From: Candidatus Contendobacter odensis Run_B_J11
GTDB taxonomy: Bacteria > Pseudomonadota > Gammaproteobacteria > Competibacterales > Competibacteraceae
Length of the DNA: 64,000 nt
Direction: 5' to 3'
Assembly: GCF_000531125.1 (NCBI RefSeq)
Contig: NZ_CBTK010000261.1
Location: 1 to 64,000 of the forward strand
The notes beneath the pieces are model-generated. The model made no database searches. It saw only the letters and a list, made by a program, of their open reading frames with translations, and was not told the DNA's origin. Of the stretch, positions 25,463-32,757 are shown piece by piece (positions within the stretch are counted from its first letter, which is position 1; every line of letters begins with the position of its first letter). The position numbers were made by a program, and so were the translations under genes.

Positions 25463-25794
25463 GCTTGTTGGGTACTCGTCTGATTAGAACTCCGCCGCGA
25501 TTCGAGCCAAGGTATGGTTACAATTGTCCCCGCAGTTATCGCCACTCGGCAACTTTTTATAATCATAAAAGAAGTTCTTCGATCTTTTGTCCAGCAACTC
25601 CAGGACTTTTGCTCATGAACTTTAGTGTCGTCATACCCGTGAAAACGGGTATCCAGTTTTTTCAACGGGTTGATGGATTACCGCTGGCGCGGGAATGACG
25701 GCAAGCGAACGTCCTGAACTCCTTAGTGCTTTCCGATTGGCATGGATAGTGCCCAATTGCTTTGAGATTAAGCATACCAAGCGGGTCGCTGTCG
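25463..25794. other. Intergenic stretch before nasT
   Basis: About 330 bp without a supported gene. It holds the end of the tandem duplication, a MITE-like palindromic repeat (25622-25702) and the untranslated lead into nasT. No convincing promoter could be picked by eye. Confidence 0.6.
25622..25702. repeat. MITE-like palindromic repeat with CGTCAT/ATGACG ends
   Basis: Begins GTCGTCATACCCGTGAAAAC and ends GCGCGGGAATGACGGC. Inner hairpins ACCCGTGAAAACGGGT and CGCTGGCGCG. The end sequences are those of a short dispersed palindrome found in many proteobacteria (form: GTCATACCCGCG...CGCGGGAATGAC). Only one copy in the window. Confidence 0.7.
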
Positions 25795-26376
25795 ATGAAA
25801 AAAGTTGAAGTTATGCTGATTGACGCCCATCCAGGGCGATCAGCGATTCTGGAGCAGGCGCTGAGCGATGCCGGTTATCACATTACCGTTCGCACCGCCC
25901 GCACCGATCAGTTGTTGCAGCAGGTGCGGGAAACCCAGCCCGACGTGATTCTGATTGATATTGAGCTGCCCGACCGTGACACCCTGGAACAGTTGCGCGA
26001 TGTTGGGCAAAACCAGCCCCGGCCGATTGTGATGTTCGCTGAACGCAGCGATCCTGAGACTACTGCCGCCGCCTTGCGGGCCGGGGTCAGCGCTTATGTG
26101 GTGGACGATCTCAACCCGCGCCGCCTCCAGCCCATCATGGAGGTCGCCATCGCCCGGTTCCGCGAGTATCAGGCGTTGCGCCGGGAACTGGAGGAAACCC
26201 GCAACCGCCTGGCCGAGCGCAAGGTGATTGAAAAAGCGAAGGGTCTGCTGATGGCGCAGCGAAATTTGAGCGAGGAGGAAGCTTATCAGGCGTTGCGCAA
26301 GCTGGCGATGGATCGCAATCAGCGGATCGGCGAGGTAGCGCGCACCGTGACCTCACTGCTGGAAATGCTGGGTTGA
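25795..26376 (+). CDS. nasT: ANTAR-type antitermination regulator NasT
   Basis: 193 residues from the ATG at 25795. Receiver-like domain (LIDAHPGRSAILEQAL, acceptor Asp in DVILIDIELPDRD) then a coiled linker and a C-terminal ANTAR RNA-binding domain (RKVIEKAKGLLMAQRNLSEE and EAYQALRKLAMDRNQRIGEV). NasT proteins bind two-hexaloop RNA leaders and prevent termination ahead of nitrate assimilation genes; such a leader lies 190 bases downstream. In known systems NasS, a nitrate-binding protein, holds NasT inactive without nitrate; no NasS gene is in the window. Confidence 0.93.
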   Translation: MKKVEVMLIDAHPGRSAILEQALSDAGYHITVRTARTDQLLQQVRETQPDVILIDIELPDRDTLEQLRDVGQNQPRPIVMFAERSDPETTAAALRAGVSAYVVDDLNPRRLQPIMEVAIARFREYQALRRELEETRNRLAERKVIEKAKGLLMAQRNLSEEEAYQALRKLAMDRNQRIGEVARTVTSLLEMLG

Positions 26377-26406
26377 AGAGCCGCTGCTTACTTTGGTGCA
26401 AGAGCA

Positions 26407-26421
26407 TGGCGCGCTGCGCCA
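26407..26421. other. Short GC hairpin after nasT
   Basis: TGGCGC-GCT-GCGCCA, a perfect 6-bp stem, 30 bases after the nasT stop. No T-run follows. Confidence 0.4.
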
Positions 26422-26460
26422 CGATAGCGCAAATCGGGCGTCAAACCGGAGGAAAAACCC

Positions 26461-26478
26461 ATGAGCACTGCCCGTTAA
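26461..26478 (+). CDS. Possible five-codon leader peptide
   Basis: ATG-AGC-ACT-GCC-CGT-TAA (MSTAR) preceded by a strong GGAGG at 26448-26452, 8 bases upstream. It lies between nasT and the ANTAR leader hairpins. Either a translated leader that adds ribosome control, or the relic of a lost gene start. Only the ribosome binding site supports it. Confidence 0.35.
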   Translation: MSTAR

Positions 26479-26564
26479 TTCAATGTCGATCAATCACTCA
26501 ATAAAGATGGCGCGTTTCATGCTTCTGTTTTGCTAACAACCTTTCCCAGCGACGGGACGGGTTA

Positions 26565-26602
26565 CGCGGCCAACGACGGTCGCGCATCGGACAAAGGCGT
26601 CC
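26565..26602 (+). ncRNA. ANTAR-target two-hexaloop antiterminator RNA
   Basis: Hairpin P1, 26565-26584: stem CGCGGCC/GGTCGCG (7 bp, one G-U) with loop AACGAC. Linker CATC. Hairpin P2, 26589-26602: stem GGAC/GTCC with loop AAAGGC. Both loops have six bases with A at position 1 and G at position 4, the ANTAR-target rule. The 3' side of P2 is the 5' arm of the terminator at 26595-26641, so forming P2 excludes the terminator. nasT is next door. Confidence 0.88.
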
Positions 26603-26641
26603 AGCTTTCGCGGAATACGCGGAGCTGCGACGCCTTTTTTT
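26595..26641 (+). terminator. Conditional intrinsic terminator of the nas/nrt leader
   Basis: AGGCGTC-c-AGCT pairs with AGCT-gc-GACGCCT, with an inner CGCG/CGCG stem, followed by seven T's (26635-26641). It ends 27 bases before the nrtA start, so it can shut off the whole operon. Overlaps P2 of the ANTAR target at 26595-26602. Confidence 0.88.
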
Positions 26642-26668
26642 ATGGGTCATCTGGCGGGGATTTACGAT

Positions 26669-28093
26669 ATGAACAAAGCGAACGTGACGACCGTAGCACA
26701 AGCGCCCGACCTGTCCCGGCGCCGCTTTCTCCAGGGCGGCGGACTGGCGCTCGGTGGCGCTACCCTGCTGGGCGGAACTGCACCCTGGCTGCGGACCAGC
26801 GCCTGGGCGGGCGAGGGCGGTGGTTTGGAGAAATCCAAATTGACCTTGGGTTTTATTCCGCTCACCGATTGCGCGCCGTTGGTGGTGGCGGCGGAGAAAG
26901 GATATTTCAAGAAATACGGCCTGGAGGCGGCGCTTTCCAAGGAGGCGTCCTGGGCCAATATCCGCGACAAGGTGTCTATCGGCGAACTGGACGGCGCGCA
27001 CATGCTGGCGGGGATGCCCATCGCCGCCAGCCTCGGCGTGGGCGCGTTGCCCAAGGCCACAATCACCGCGTTCTCGATGGATCTCAACGGCAACGCCACC
27101 ACCGTTTCCAACGAATTGTACGAGCGGATGGTGAAGGCCGACCCCGAAGCGATGAAGGAGCGCCCGCTCACCGCCCGCGCCCTGAAAAAGGTCATTGACG
27201 CCGACAAGGTCGCCGGCAAGGAGCCGATGACCTTTGCCGTGGTGTTCCCGGTCTCTACCCACAACTATCAATTGCGCTATTGGCTGGGGTCGGCGGGCAT
27301 CAACCCCGATCAGGATTTACGACTGATCGTGATTCCGCCGCCGCAAATGGTCGCCAATCTCAAGGCCGGCAATATCGCCGGTTATTGCGTCGGTGAGCCG
27401 TGGAATGAGCGAGCGGTGGAAACCGGGATTGGCCGGGTGCTGATTACCAGTTATGAATTGTGGAACAACAACCCGGAAAAGGTGTTCGGCGTCAATCTGG
27501 AATGGCATGAGAAAAATCCGCGCACCCATCAGGCGTTGCTGATGGCCTTGCTGGAAGCGACGCAATGGATGGATCAGCCGGAAAATCGAATGGAAGTGGT
27601 TCGGCTGATTGCGCAAAAGTCCTATGTCAACGCGCCGGAAGACGTGGTGAAAATGTCCATGACCGGCACCTTCAAATACGCGCAAAACGAAGAACCGCGC
27701 CCGCTGCCGGATTTCAATGTGTTTTACCGTTATGCCGCCAATTTTCCCTGGCGGTCGCACGCCGCCTGGTTCATCACTCAGATGTACCGCTGGGGCCAAC
27801 TGGAACAGCCCGCCAACATTCTCCAGGCCGCCGCTTCGATCTATCGCCCCGACCTGTACCGGCAGGCCGCCAAAGCCTTGAATCTGCCATATCCGACGAT
27901 TGAGGTGAAGACCGAGGGCAGTCACGCCGCAGGCTGGACCCTTAACGAAGCGACCACCCCGATAGCAATGGGGCCGGATCGCTTTTTCGATGGCGGGCAG
28001 TTTGATCCCAAAAAACTGGGCGAGTACGTCACCGGCTTTGCAGTGAAAAACCTGAAAGTCGCGCCGGATGCGTTGTTGAAGGCCAACGCCTGA
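26669..28093 (+). CDS. nrtA: Nitrate ABC transporter, periplasmic binding protein NrtA
   Basis: About 474 residues from the ATG at 26669. Twin-arginine signal SRRRFLQGGGLALGGATLLG, export by Tat. The rest is the CmpA/NrtA nitrate-binding family: KLTLGFIPLTDCAPLVVAAE, DGAHMLAGMPIAA, CVGEPWNERAVETG. NasS sensors are related but lack a signal peptide, so this is the transporter component. An in-frame ATG at 26642 is too close to the terminator T-run to be used. First gene after the antiterminator leader. Confidence 0.93.
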   Translation: MNKANVTTVAQAPDLSRRRFLQGGGLALGGATLLGGTAPWLRTSAWAGEGGGLEKSKLTLGFIPLTDCAPLVVAAEKGYFKKYGLEAALSKEASWANIRDKVSIGELDGAHMLAGMPIAASLGVGALPKATITAFSMDLNGNATTVSNELYERMVKADPEAMKERPLTARALKKVIDADKVAGKEPMTFAVVFPVSTHNYQLRYWLGSAGINPDQDLRLIVIPPPQMVANLKAGNIAGYCVGEPWNERAVETGIGRVLITSYELWNNNPEKVFGVNLEWHEKNPRTHQALLMALLEATQWMDQPENRMEVVRLIAQKSYVNAPEDVVKMSMTGTFKYAQNEEPRPLPDFNVFYRYAANFPWRSHAAWFITQMYRWGQLEQPANILQAAASIYRPDLYRQAAKALNLPYPTIEVKTEGSHAAGWTLNEATTPIAMGPDRFFDGGQFDPKKLGEYVTGFAVKNLKVAPDALLKANA

Positions 28094-28111
28094 ATGGGAG
28101 AGGAAACCGAG

Positions 28112-29050
28112 ATGAGCAATAAGGTCATTGCCCTGACCATCACGCCGCCGATTGTTGCCGAAACGGCGCCGGTCGTTAAAGTTCGCCCGCCGGTTCGGGA
28201 AGCGGCCAACGTCGAGCGGCAACCGCCCGCATCCCCGGCCTACAATTTTCCGCCAGTGTCGAAAGCCAGACTTCGCGCCGCCGCGCTCACTCGCGCCATC
28301 GTCTTGCCGACTCTGGTTTTCCTAGTGGTGCTGGCTATCTGGACCTTCGTCAACGCCAAAATCACCAGCGACATTCCCACTCCCGCCGCCACCTGGGCGC
28401 GAGCGGTGGAGATTTTCAGCAACCCGTTCTACGTCGCTGGCCCGAATGACATGGGCATCGGCTGGCAGGTGTTGTATTCGCTGGGTCGGGTCATGGCCGG
28501 TTTCGCCCTAGCGGTCATCGTGGGGATTCCGGTGGGCTTTCTGATGGGTGCCAGCCGCGCTTTTTATCAAGCCTGCTATCCGCTGGTGCAGATTCTGCGC
28601 CCGGTCAGTCCGCTGGCCTGGCTGCCGATTGGCCTGCTGGTGTTTCAGGCCAAAGACCCGTCGGCCATCTTCGTGATCTTCATCACCAGCATCTGGCCGG
28701 TGATCGTCAATACCGCCGCCGGGGTGCAGGCGATTCCGCAGGATTATCTCAACGTGGCGCGGGTGTTGCGTCTGGGCAAGCTGGAAGTGACCCGCCGCAT
28801 CCTGATTCCCGCCACTCTGCCGCATATTCTGACCGGGATGCGGCTGTCGCTGAGCGTGGCCTGGATGGTGATCGTGGCGGCGGAAATGCTCACCGGCGGG
28901 GTCGGCATTGGCTTCTACGTCTGGGACGAGTGGAACAATCTCAACGTCGCTTCGATCATCGTGGCGATTGGCCTGATCGGGCTGGTCGGCATCGCGCTGG
29001 AAAGCGTGATGAATCTGGCGCAGCGCCATTTTGACTACAACCGCCGTTGA
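28112..29050 (+). CDS. nrtB: Nitrate ABC transporter, permease NrtB
   Basis: About 312 residues. N-terminal cytoplasmic stretch rich in Pro, then six membrane segments and the binding-protein-dependent transport signature (ALVIFQAKDPSAIFVIFITS region; LRLGKLEVTRRILIPATLPH, the EAA loop that contacts the ATPase). Close to NrtB/NasE. ATG 28112 is preferred over 28094 because GAGAGG lies between them at suitable distance. The 3' end runs close to nrtD. Confidence 0.92.
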   Translation: MSNKVIALTITPPIVAETAPVVKVRPPVREAANVERQPPASPAYNFPPVSKARLRAAALTRAIVLPTLVFLVVLAIWTFVNAKITSDIPTPAATWARAVEIFSNPFYVAGPNDMGIGWQVLYSLGRVMAGFALAVIVGIPVGFLMGASRAFYQACYPLVQILRPVSPLAWLPIGLLVFQAKDPSAIFVIFITSIWPVIVNTAAGVQAIPQDYLNVARVLRLGKLEVTRRILIPATLPHILTGMRLSLSVAWMVIVAAEMLTGGVGIGFYVWDEWNNLNVASIIVAIGLIGLVGIALESVMNLAQRHFDYNRR

Positions 29051-29064
29051 TGGAGGAAACCGCC

Positions 29065-29856
29065 ATGAGTTACCTGAACATTTCCAATGTAGACGTGGTG
29101 TTTCCCACCGCCAACGGCGCGTACATCGCCCTGCGCGAAGTGCATCTCGAAATCGAAAAAGGCGAATTCATCGCCATCATCGGCCATTCCGGCTGCGGCA
29201 AATCCACGGTGTTGAATGTAGTTGCCGGTCTGTTGCAGGCGACCCGTGGCGGAGTGCTGCTGGAAAATCGCGAAGTGAACAGCCCCGGTCCGGATCGGGC
29301 GGTGGTGTTCCAGAATCATTCACTGCTGCCGTGGCTAACGGTGTACGAGAACGTGCGGATCGCGGTGGATAAGGTGTTTGGCAAGAGCAAATCCAAGGCC
29401 GAACGCCACGACTGGACGCTGCACAATCTTCATTTGGTACACATGGATCACGCTGCCGACAAGCTGCCCGGCGCGATTTCCGGCGGAATGAAGCAACGGG
29501 TCGGCATCGCCCGCGCTTTGGCGATGCAGCCAAAAGTATTGCTGATGGATGAGCCGTTTGGCGCACTCGACGCGCTGACCCGCGCTCATTTGCAGGAATC
29601 GGTGATGGAAATTCAAACCGCGCTGAATAACACGGTGCTGATGATCACTCACGATGTGGATGAGGCGGTGTTGCTGGCTGATCGCATCGTGATGATGACC
29701 AACGGCCCGGCGGCAACAGTCGGCGAGATTCTCAAGGTGGATTTGCCGCGCCCGCGCCATCGGCTCGAACTGGCCGATGACGCCCGCTACAACCATTACC
29801 GCGCTGAGGTGCTGCGGTTCCTCTACGAGCGGCAACGGCGACCGGAAGCGGCGTGA
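29065..29856 (+). CDS. nrtD: Nitrate ABC transporter, ATP-binding protein NrtD
   Basis: 263 residues. Walker [11 protein letters not shown]-loop [16 protein letters not shown], signature [14 protein letters not shown], Walker [16 protein letters not shown], switch His in MITHDVDEA. The C-terminus is short, without the NrtA-like domain of cyanobacterial NrtC, so this is the NrtD/NasD form; a single ATPase gene implies a homodimer. ATG 29065 follows GGAGG at 29051-29055. Confidence 0.93.
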   Translation: MSYLNISNVDVVFPTANGAYIALREVHLEIEKGEFIAIIGHSGCGKSTVLNVVAGLLQATRGGVLLENREVNSPGPDRAVVFQNHSLLPWLTVYENVRIAVDKVFGKSKSKAERHDWTLHNLHLVHMDHAADKLPGAISGGMKQRVGIARALAMQPKVLLMDEPFGALDALTRAHLQESVMEIQTALNNTVLMITHDVDEAVLLADRIVMMTNGPAATVGEILKVDLPRPRHRLELADDARYNHYRAEVLRFLYERQRRPEAA

Positions 29857-29862
29857 ACCGCT

Positions 29863-29903
29863 TCCCTCACCCCCGACCCCTCTCCCAGAGGGCGAGGGGA
29901 GTA
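29863..29903. repeat. C/G-rich hairpin repeat (copy g)
   Basis: CCCTCACCCCCGACCCCTCT then CCCAGAGGGCGAGGGGAG between nrtD and nirB. It has the full family layout of pyrimidine arm plus hairpin. Confidence 0.65.
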
Positions 29904-29930
29904 TGAATCTCAAGCGGCAAGGGTTTGAAG

Positions 29931-32372
29931 ATGAGCGCGAAAGAACGTCTGGTTCTGGTGGGTAACGGCATGGCCGGAATGCGTACTCTGGAAGAGTTGC
30001 TGACGATTGCGCCGGATCGCTACGACATCACCGTATTCGGCGCGGAGCCTTACGGTAATTACAACCGCATTCTGCTGTCGCCGGTGCTGGCGGGTGAGAA
30101 GACGGTCGAGCAGATCATGATCAATGATCTGAACTGGTATGCCGAGCGCGGGATTACCCTGTACGCGGGCCAGGAAGTGACGCGGATCAATCGGGCGCGG
30201 CGGCAGGTTCACGCCGCCGACGAGACCATTGCGCCGTATGACCGGCTGTTGCTGGCGACTGGCTCCGATCCCTTCATTATTCCCATTCCCGGTAATAGCT
30301 TGCCCGGCGTGATCACCTTCCGCGACATCCGCGATGTGCAGGCGATGCTGGATGCCGCCCAGGCCGGTAAAAAACAGGCCGTAGTCATCGGCGGCGGTCT
30401 GCTGGGGCTGGAAGCGGCTAACGGCTTGATGAAGCAGGGGATGGAAGTCACTGTCGTGCATTTGCTCGATGTACTGATGGAACGGCAACTTGATCCCGAA
30501 GCGGCGGCTCTGCTACGCGCCAGCCTGGAAGAGCGCGGGATGCGCTTCCTGACCGGTATGCAGACGGTCGCCCTGCTTGGCGAAGAGCGGGTTCGCGGCG
30601 TGCGTTTCAAGGATGGGCTGGAAATTCCCGCCGATCTGGTGGTGATGGCGGTTGGCATTCGTCCCAATATCACGCTGGCTAAAGCCTTCGGCATTCACTG
30701 CGAACGCGGCATCGTGGTCAACGACACCATGCAGACCTACGACCCGCGCATCTACGCGGTCGGCGAGTGCGTGCAGCATCGCGGCCAGACCTATGGCCTG
30801 GTCGCGCCGCTATGGGAACAGGCGCGGGTGTGCGCCAATCATCTCGCCTGCTACGGGATTAGTCGCTATCGCGGCTCGGTGACTTCGACCAAGCTGAAGG
30901 TGACGGGCATTGATGTGTTCTCCGCTGGCGATTTTGGCGGCGGGCCGGGCTGCGACGAGATCGTATTGCGCGATCGGGCGCGCAGCGTCTACAAGAAACT
31001 GGTGGTCCAGGATAACCGGGTCAAGGGCGCGGTGATGTACGGCGACACCATTGACGGCAACTGGTACTTCCAGTTGTTGCGCGAGGGAACCGACATCGGC
31101 GCGTTCCGTGATTCGATTCTGTTCGGGCAGGCGCACTTGGGCGACGCCGGCCATGGCGGCAACAACGTGCTGGCGATGGCCGATGATGCGGAGATTTGCG
31201 GCTGCAACGGGGTATGCAAGGGCGCGATTGTCAAGGCGATCACGGCGCAGAAACTGTTCACCCTGGAAGGCGTCCGCGCCCACACCAAGGCGTCGGCGTC
31301 CTGCGGTTCCTGCACCGGGCTGGTTGAGCAATTATTGGCCGCGACCGTCGGCGACTATTCCAAGACCGCCCAGGAAAAGCCGTTGTGCGCTTGCACCGAC
31401 CATAGCCACGATCAGGTGCGCAAAACCATCCGCGAACAGCATTTAACGAGCTTGCGGGCGGTATTCGAGTTCATGGAATGGAAAACGCCCGACGGTTGCC
31501 ATTCCTGCCGCCCGGCGATCAATTTCTATCTGCTTGCCACCTGGCCGGGCGAGGCGCAAGACGATTCGCAATCCCGCTTCATCAACGAGCGGGTTCACGC
31601 CAACATCCAGAAAGACGGCACTTATTCGGTGGTGCCGCGCATCTGGGGCGGGGTGACCAATGCGAAAGAATTGCGGGCTATCGCCGACGTGGCGGACAAG
31701 TTTCAGGTTCCCACCGTCAAGATCACCGGCGGCCAGCGCATCGATCTGTTGGGCGTGAAGAAAGAGGATTTGCCCAAGGTCTGGGCCGATCTCAACGCCG
31801 CCGGGATGGTCTCCGGCCATGCTTACGGCAAGTCGCTGCGCACGGTGAAAACCTGCGTCGGTTCCGAATGGTGCCGGTTCGGGACCCAGGATTCGACCGG
31901 GTTGGGAATCAAACTGGAGCGGATGACCTGGGGATCGTGGACGCCGCATAAGTTCAAGATGGCGGTGTCCGGCTGTCCGCGTAATTGCGCCGAAGCCACG
32001 ATCAAGGATTTCGGTGTGGTGTGCGTGGATTCCGGCTACGAACTGCATGTCGGCGGCAACGGCGGGATCAAGCTGCGCGGCACTGATTTGCTGTGCAAGG
32101 TGGCTACCGAAGCCGAAGCGATGGAGTACGCCGGGGCCTTCATGCAACTTTACCGAGAGGAAGGCCGCTATCTGGAACGCACCGCGCCGTGGCTGGAACG
32201 GGTCGGGCTGGCTTACGTTAAGCAGCGCATCGTCGAGGACGGCGAAGGCCGTAACGTGCTGCATCAACGGTTTCTCGCCTCCCAGCAGTACGCTCAGATC
32301 GATCCGTGGGCGGAACGCGCCAGCGGTCGGGTGGACGCCCACGAGTTCCAGCCGTTGCGGCAGGTGGGTTAA
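29931..32372 (+). CDS. nirB: Assimilatory nitrite reductase, large subunit NirB/NasB
   Basis: About 813 residues. NAD(P)H-dependent six-electron reduction of nitrite to ammonium. N-terminal FAD/NAD oxidoreductase (VLVGNGMAGMRTLEEL; second nucleotide site VVIGGGLLGLEAANGL; VYAVGEC-type motif as IYAVGECVQHRGQTYG). Two BFD-type 2Fe-2S modules (CGCNGVCKGAI...SCGSCTG; CACTDHSHDQV...GCHSCRP). Then ferredoxin-like and siroheme/4Fe-4S domains with CVGSEWCRFG and CPRNCAEA. Start ATG 29931 preferred over a TTG two codons earlier. Followed by nirD. Confidence 0.95.
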   Translation: MSAKERLVLVGNGMAGMRTLEELLTIAPDRYDITVFGAEPYGNYNRILLSPVLAGEKTVEQIMINDLNWYAERGITLYAGQEVTRINRARRQVHAADETIAPYDRLLLATGSDPFIIPIPGNSLPGVITFRDIRDVQAMLDAAQAGKKQAVVIGGGLLGLEAANGLMKQGMEVTVVHLLDVLMERQLDPEAAALLRASLEERGMRFLTGMQTVALLGEERVRGVRFKDGLEIPADLVVMAVGIRPNITLAKAFGIHCERGIVVNDTMQTYDPRIYAVGECVQHRGQTYGLVAPLWEQARVCANHLACYGISRYRGSVTSTKLKVTGIDVFSAGDFGGGPGCDEIVLRDRARSVYKKLVVQDNRVKGAVMYGDTIDGNWYFQLLREGTDIGAFRDSILFGQAHLGDAGHGGNNVLAMADDAEICGCNGVCKGAIVKAITAQKLFTLEGVRAHTKASASCGSCTGLVEQLLAATVGDYSKTAQEKPLCACTDHSHDQVRKTIREQHLTSLRAVFEFMEWKTPDGCHSCRPAINFYLLATWPGEAQDDSQSRFINERVHANIQKDGTYSVVPRIWGGVTNAKELRAIADVADKFQVPTVKITGGQRIDLLGVKKEDLPKVWADLNAAGMVSGHAYGKSLRTVKTCVGSEWCRFGTQDSTGLGIKLERMTWGSWTPHKFKMAVSGCPRNCAEATIKDFGVVCVDSGYELHVGGNGGIKLRGTDLLCKVATEAEAMEYAGAFMQLYREEGRYLERTAPWLERVGLAYVKQRIVEDGEGRNVLHQRFLASQQYAQIDPWAERASGRVDAHEFQPLRQVG

Positions 32373-32390
32373 GGAATGGAGAACATGATC

Positions 32391-32741
32391 ATGTATGACT
32401 GGCACGAAATCGGCGAACTTGACAACATTCCCCGGCTCGGCTCGCGGGTGGTGAATACGCCATACGGCGACGTGGCGATCTTCCGCGCCGCCGACGATCA
32501 GGTGTTCGCTCTGCGGGACCGCTGTCCGCACAAGGGCGGGCCGTTGTCGCAGGGCATTGTGTACGGCCATCGCGTGACGTGTCCGCTGCATAACTGGGTG
32601 CTGGAGCTGGACAGCGGCCAGGCGGTTGCGCCCGATGTGGGCTGCGCGACCTGTTATCCGCTGCGGCTGGAGAATGGGCGGATCTGGCTGGGGCTGAATA
32701 ACCTCGTCAATTTGTCGGCTGCGCCACAGCAAGCCGCTTGA
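32391..32741 (+). CDS. nirD: Assimilatory nitrite reductase, small subunit NirD (Rieske type)
   Basis: About 116 residues. Rieske 2Fe-2S ligands are complete: CPHKGG and CPLHNW, so this is the iron-sulfur form of NirD/NasE rather than the cluster-less enterobacterial form. ATG 32391 has GGAG 9 bases upstream (32378-32381); ATGs at 32376 and 32385 are in frame but less well placed. Partner of NirB. Confidence 0.93.
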   Translation: MYDWHEIGELDNIPRLGSRVVNTPYGDVAIFRAADDQVFALRDRCPHKGGPLSQGIVYGHRVTCPLHNWVLELDSGQAVAPDVGCATCYPLRLENGRIWLGLNNLVNLSAAPQQAA

Positions 32742-32757
32742 GCGGGAGGATTAAGCA

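Noticed and set aside
26480-26495. FNR-like TCAATGTCGATCAA before the nas leader
   Set aside because: Left half matches only 3 of 5 positions.
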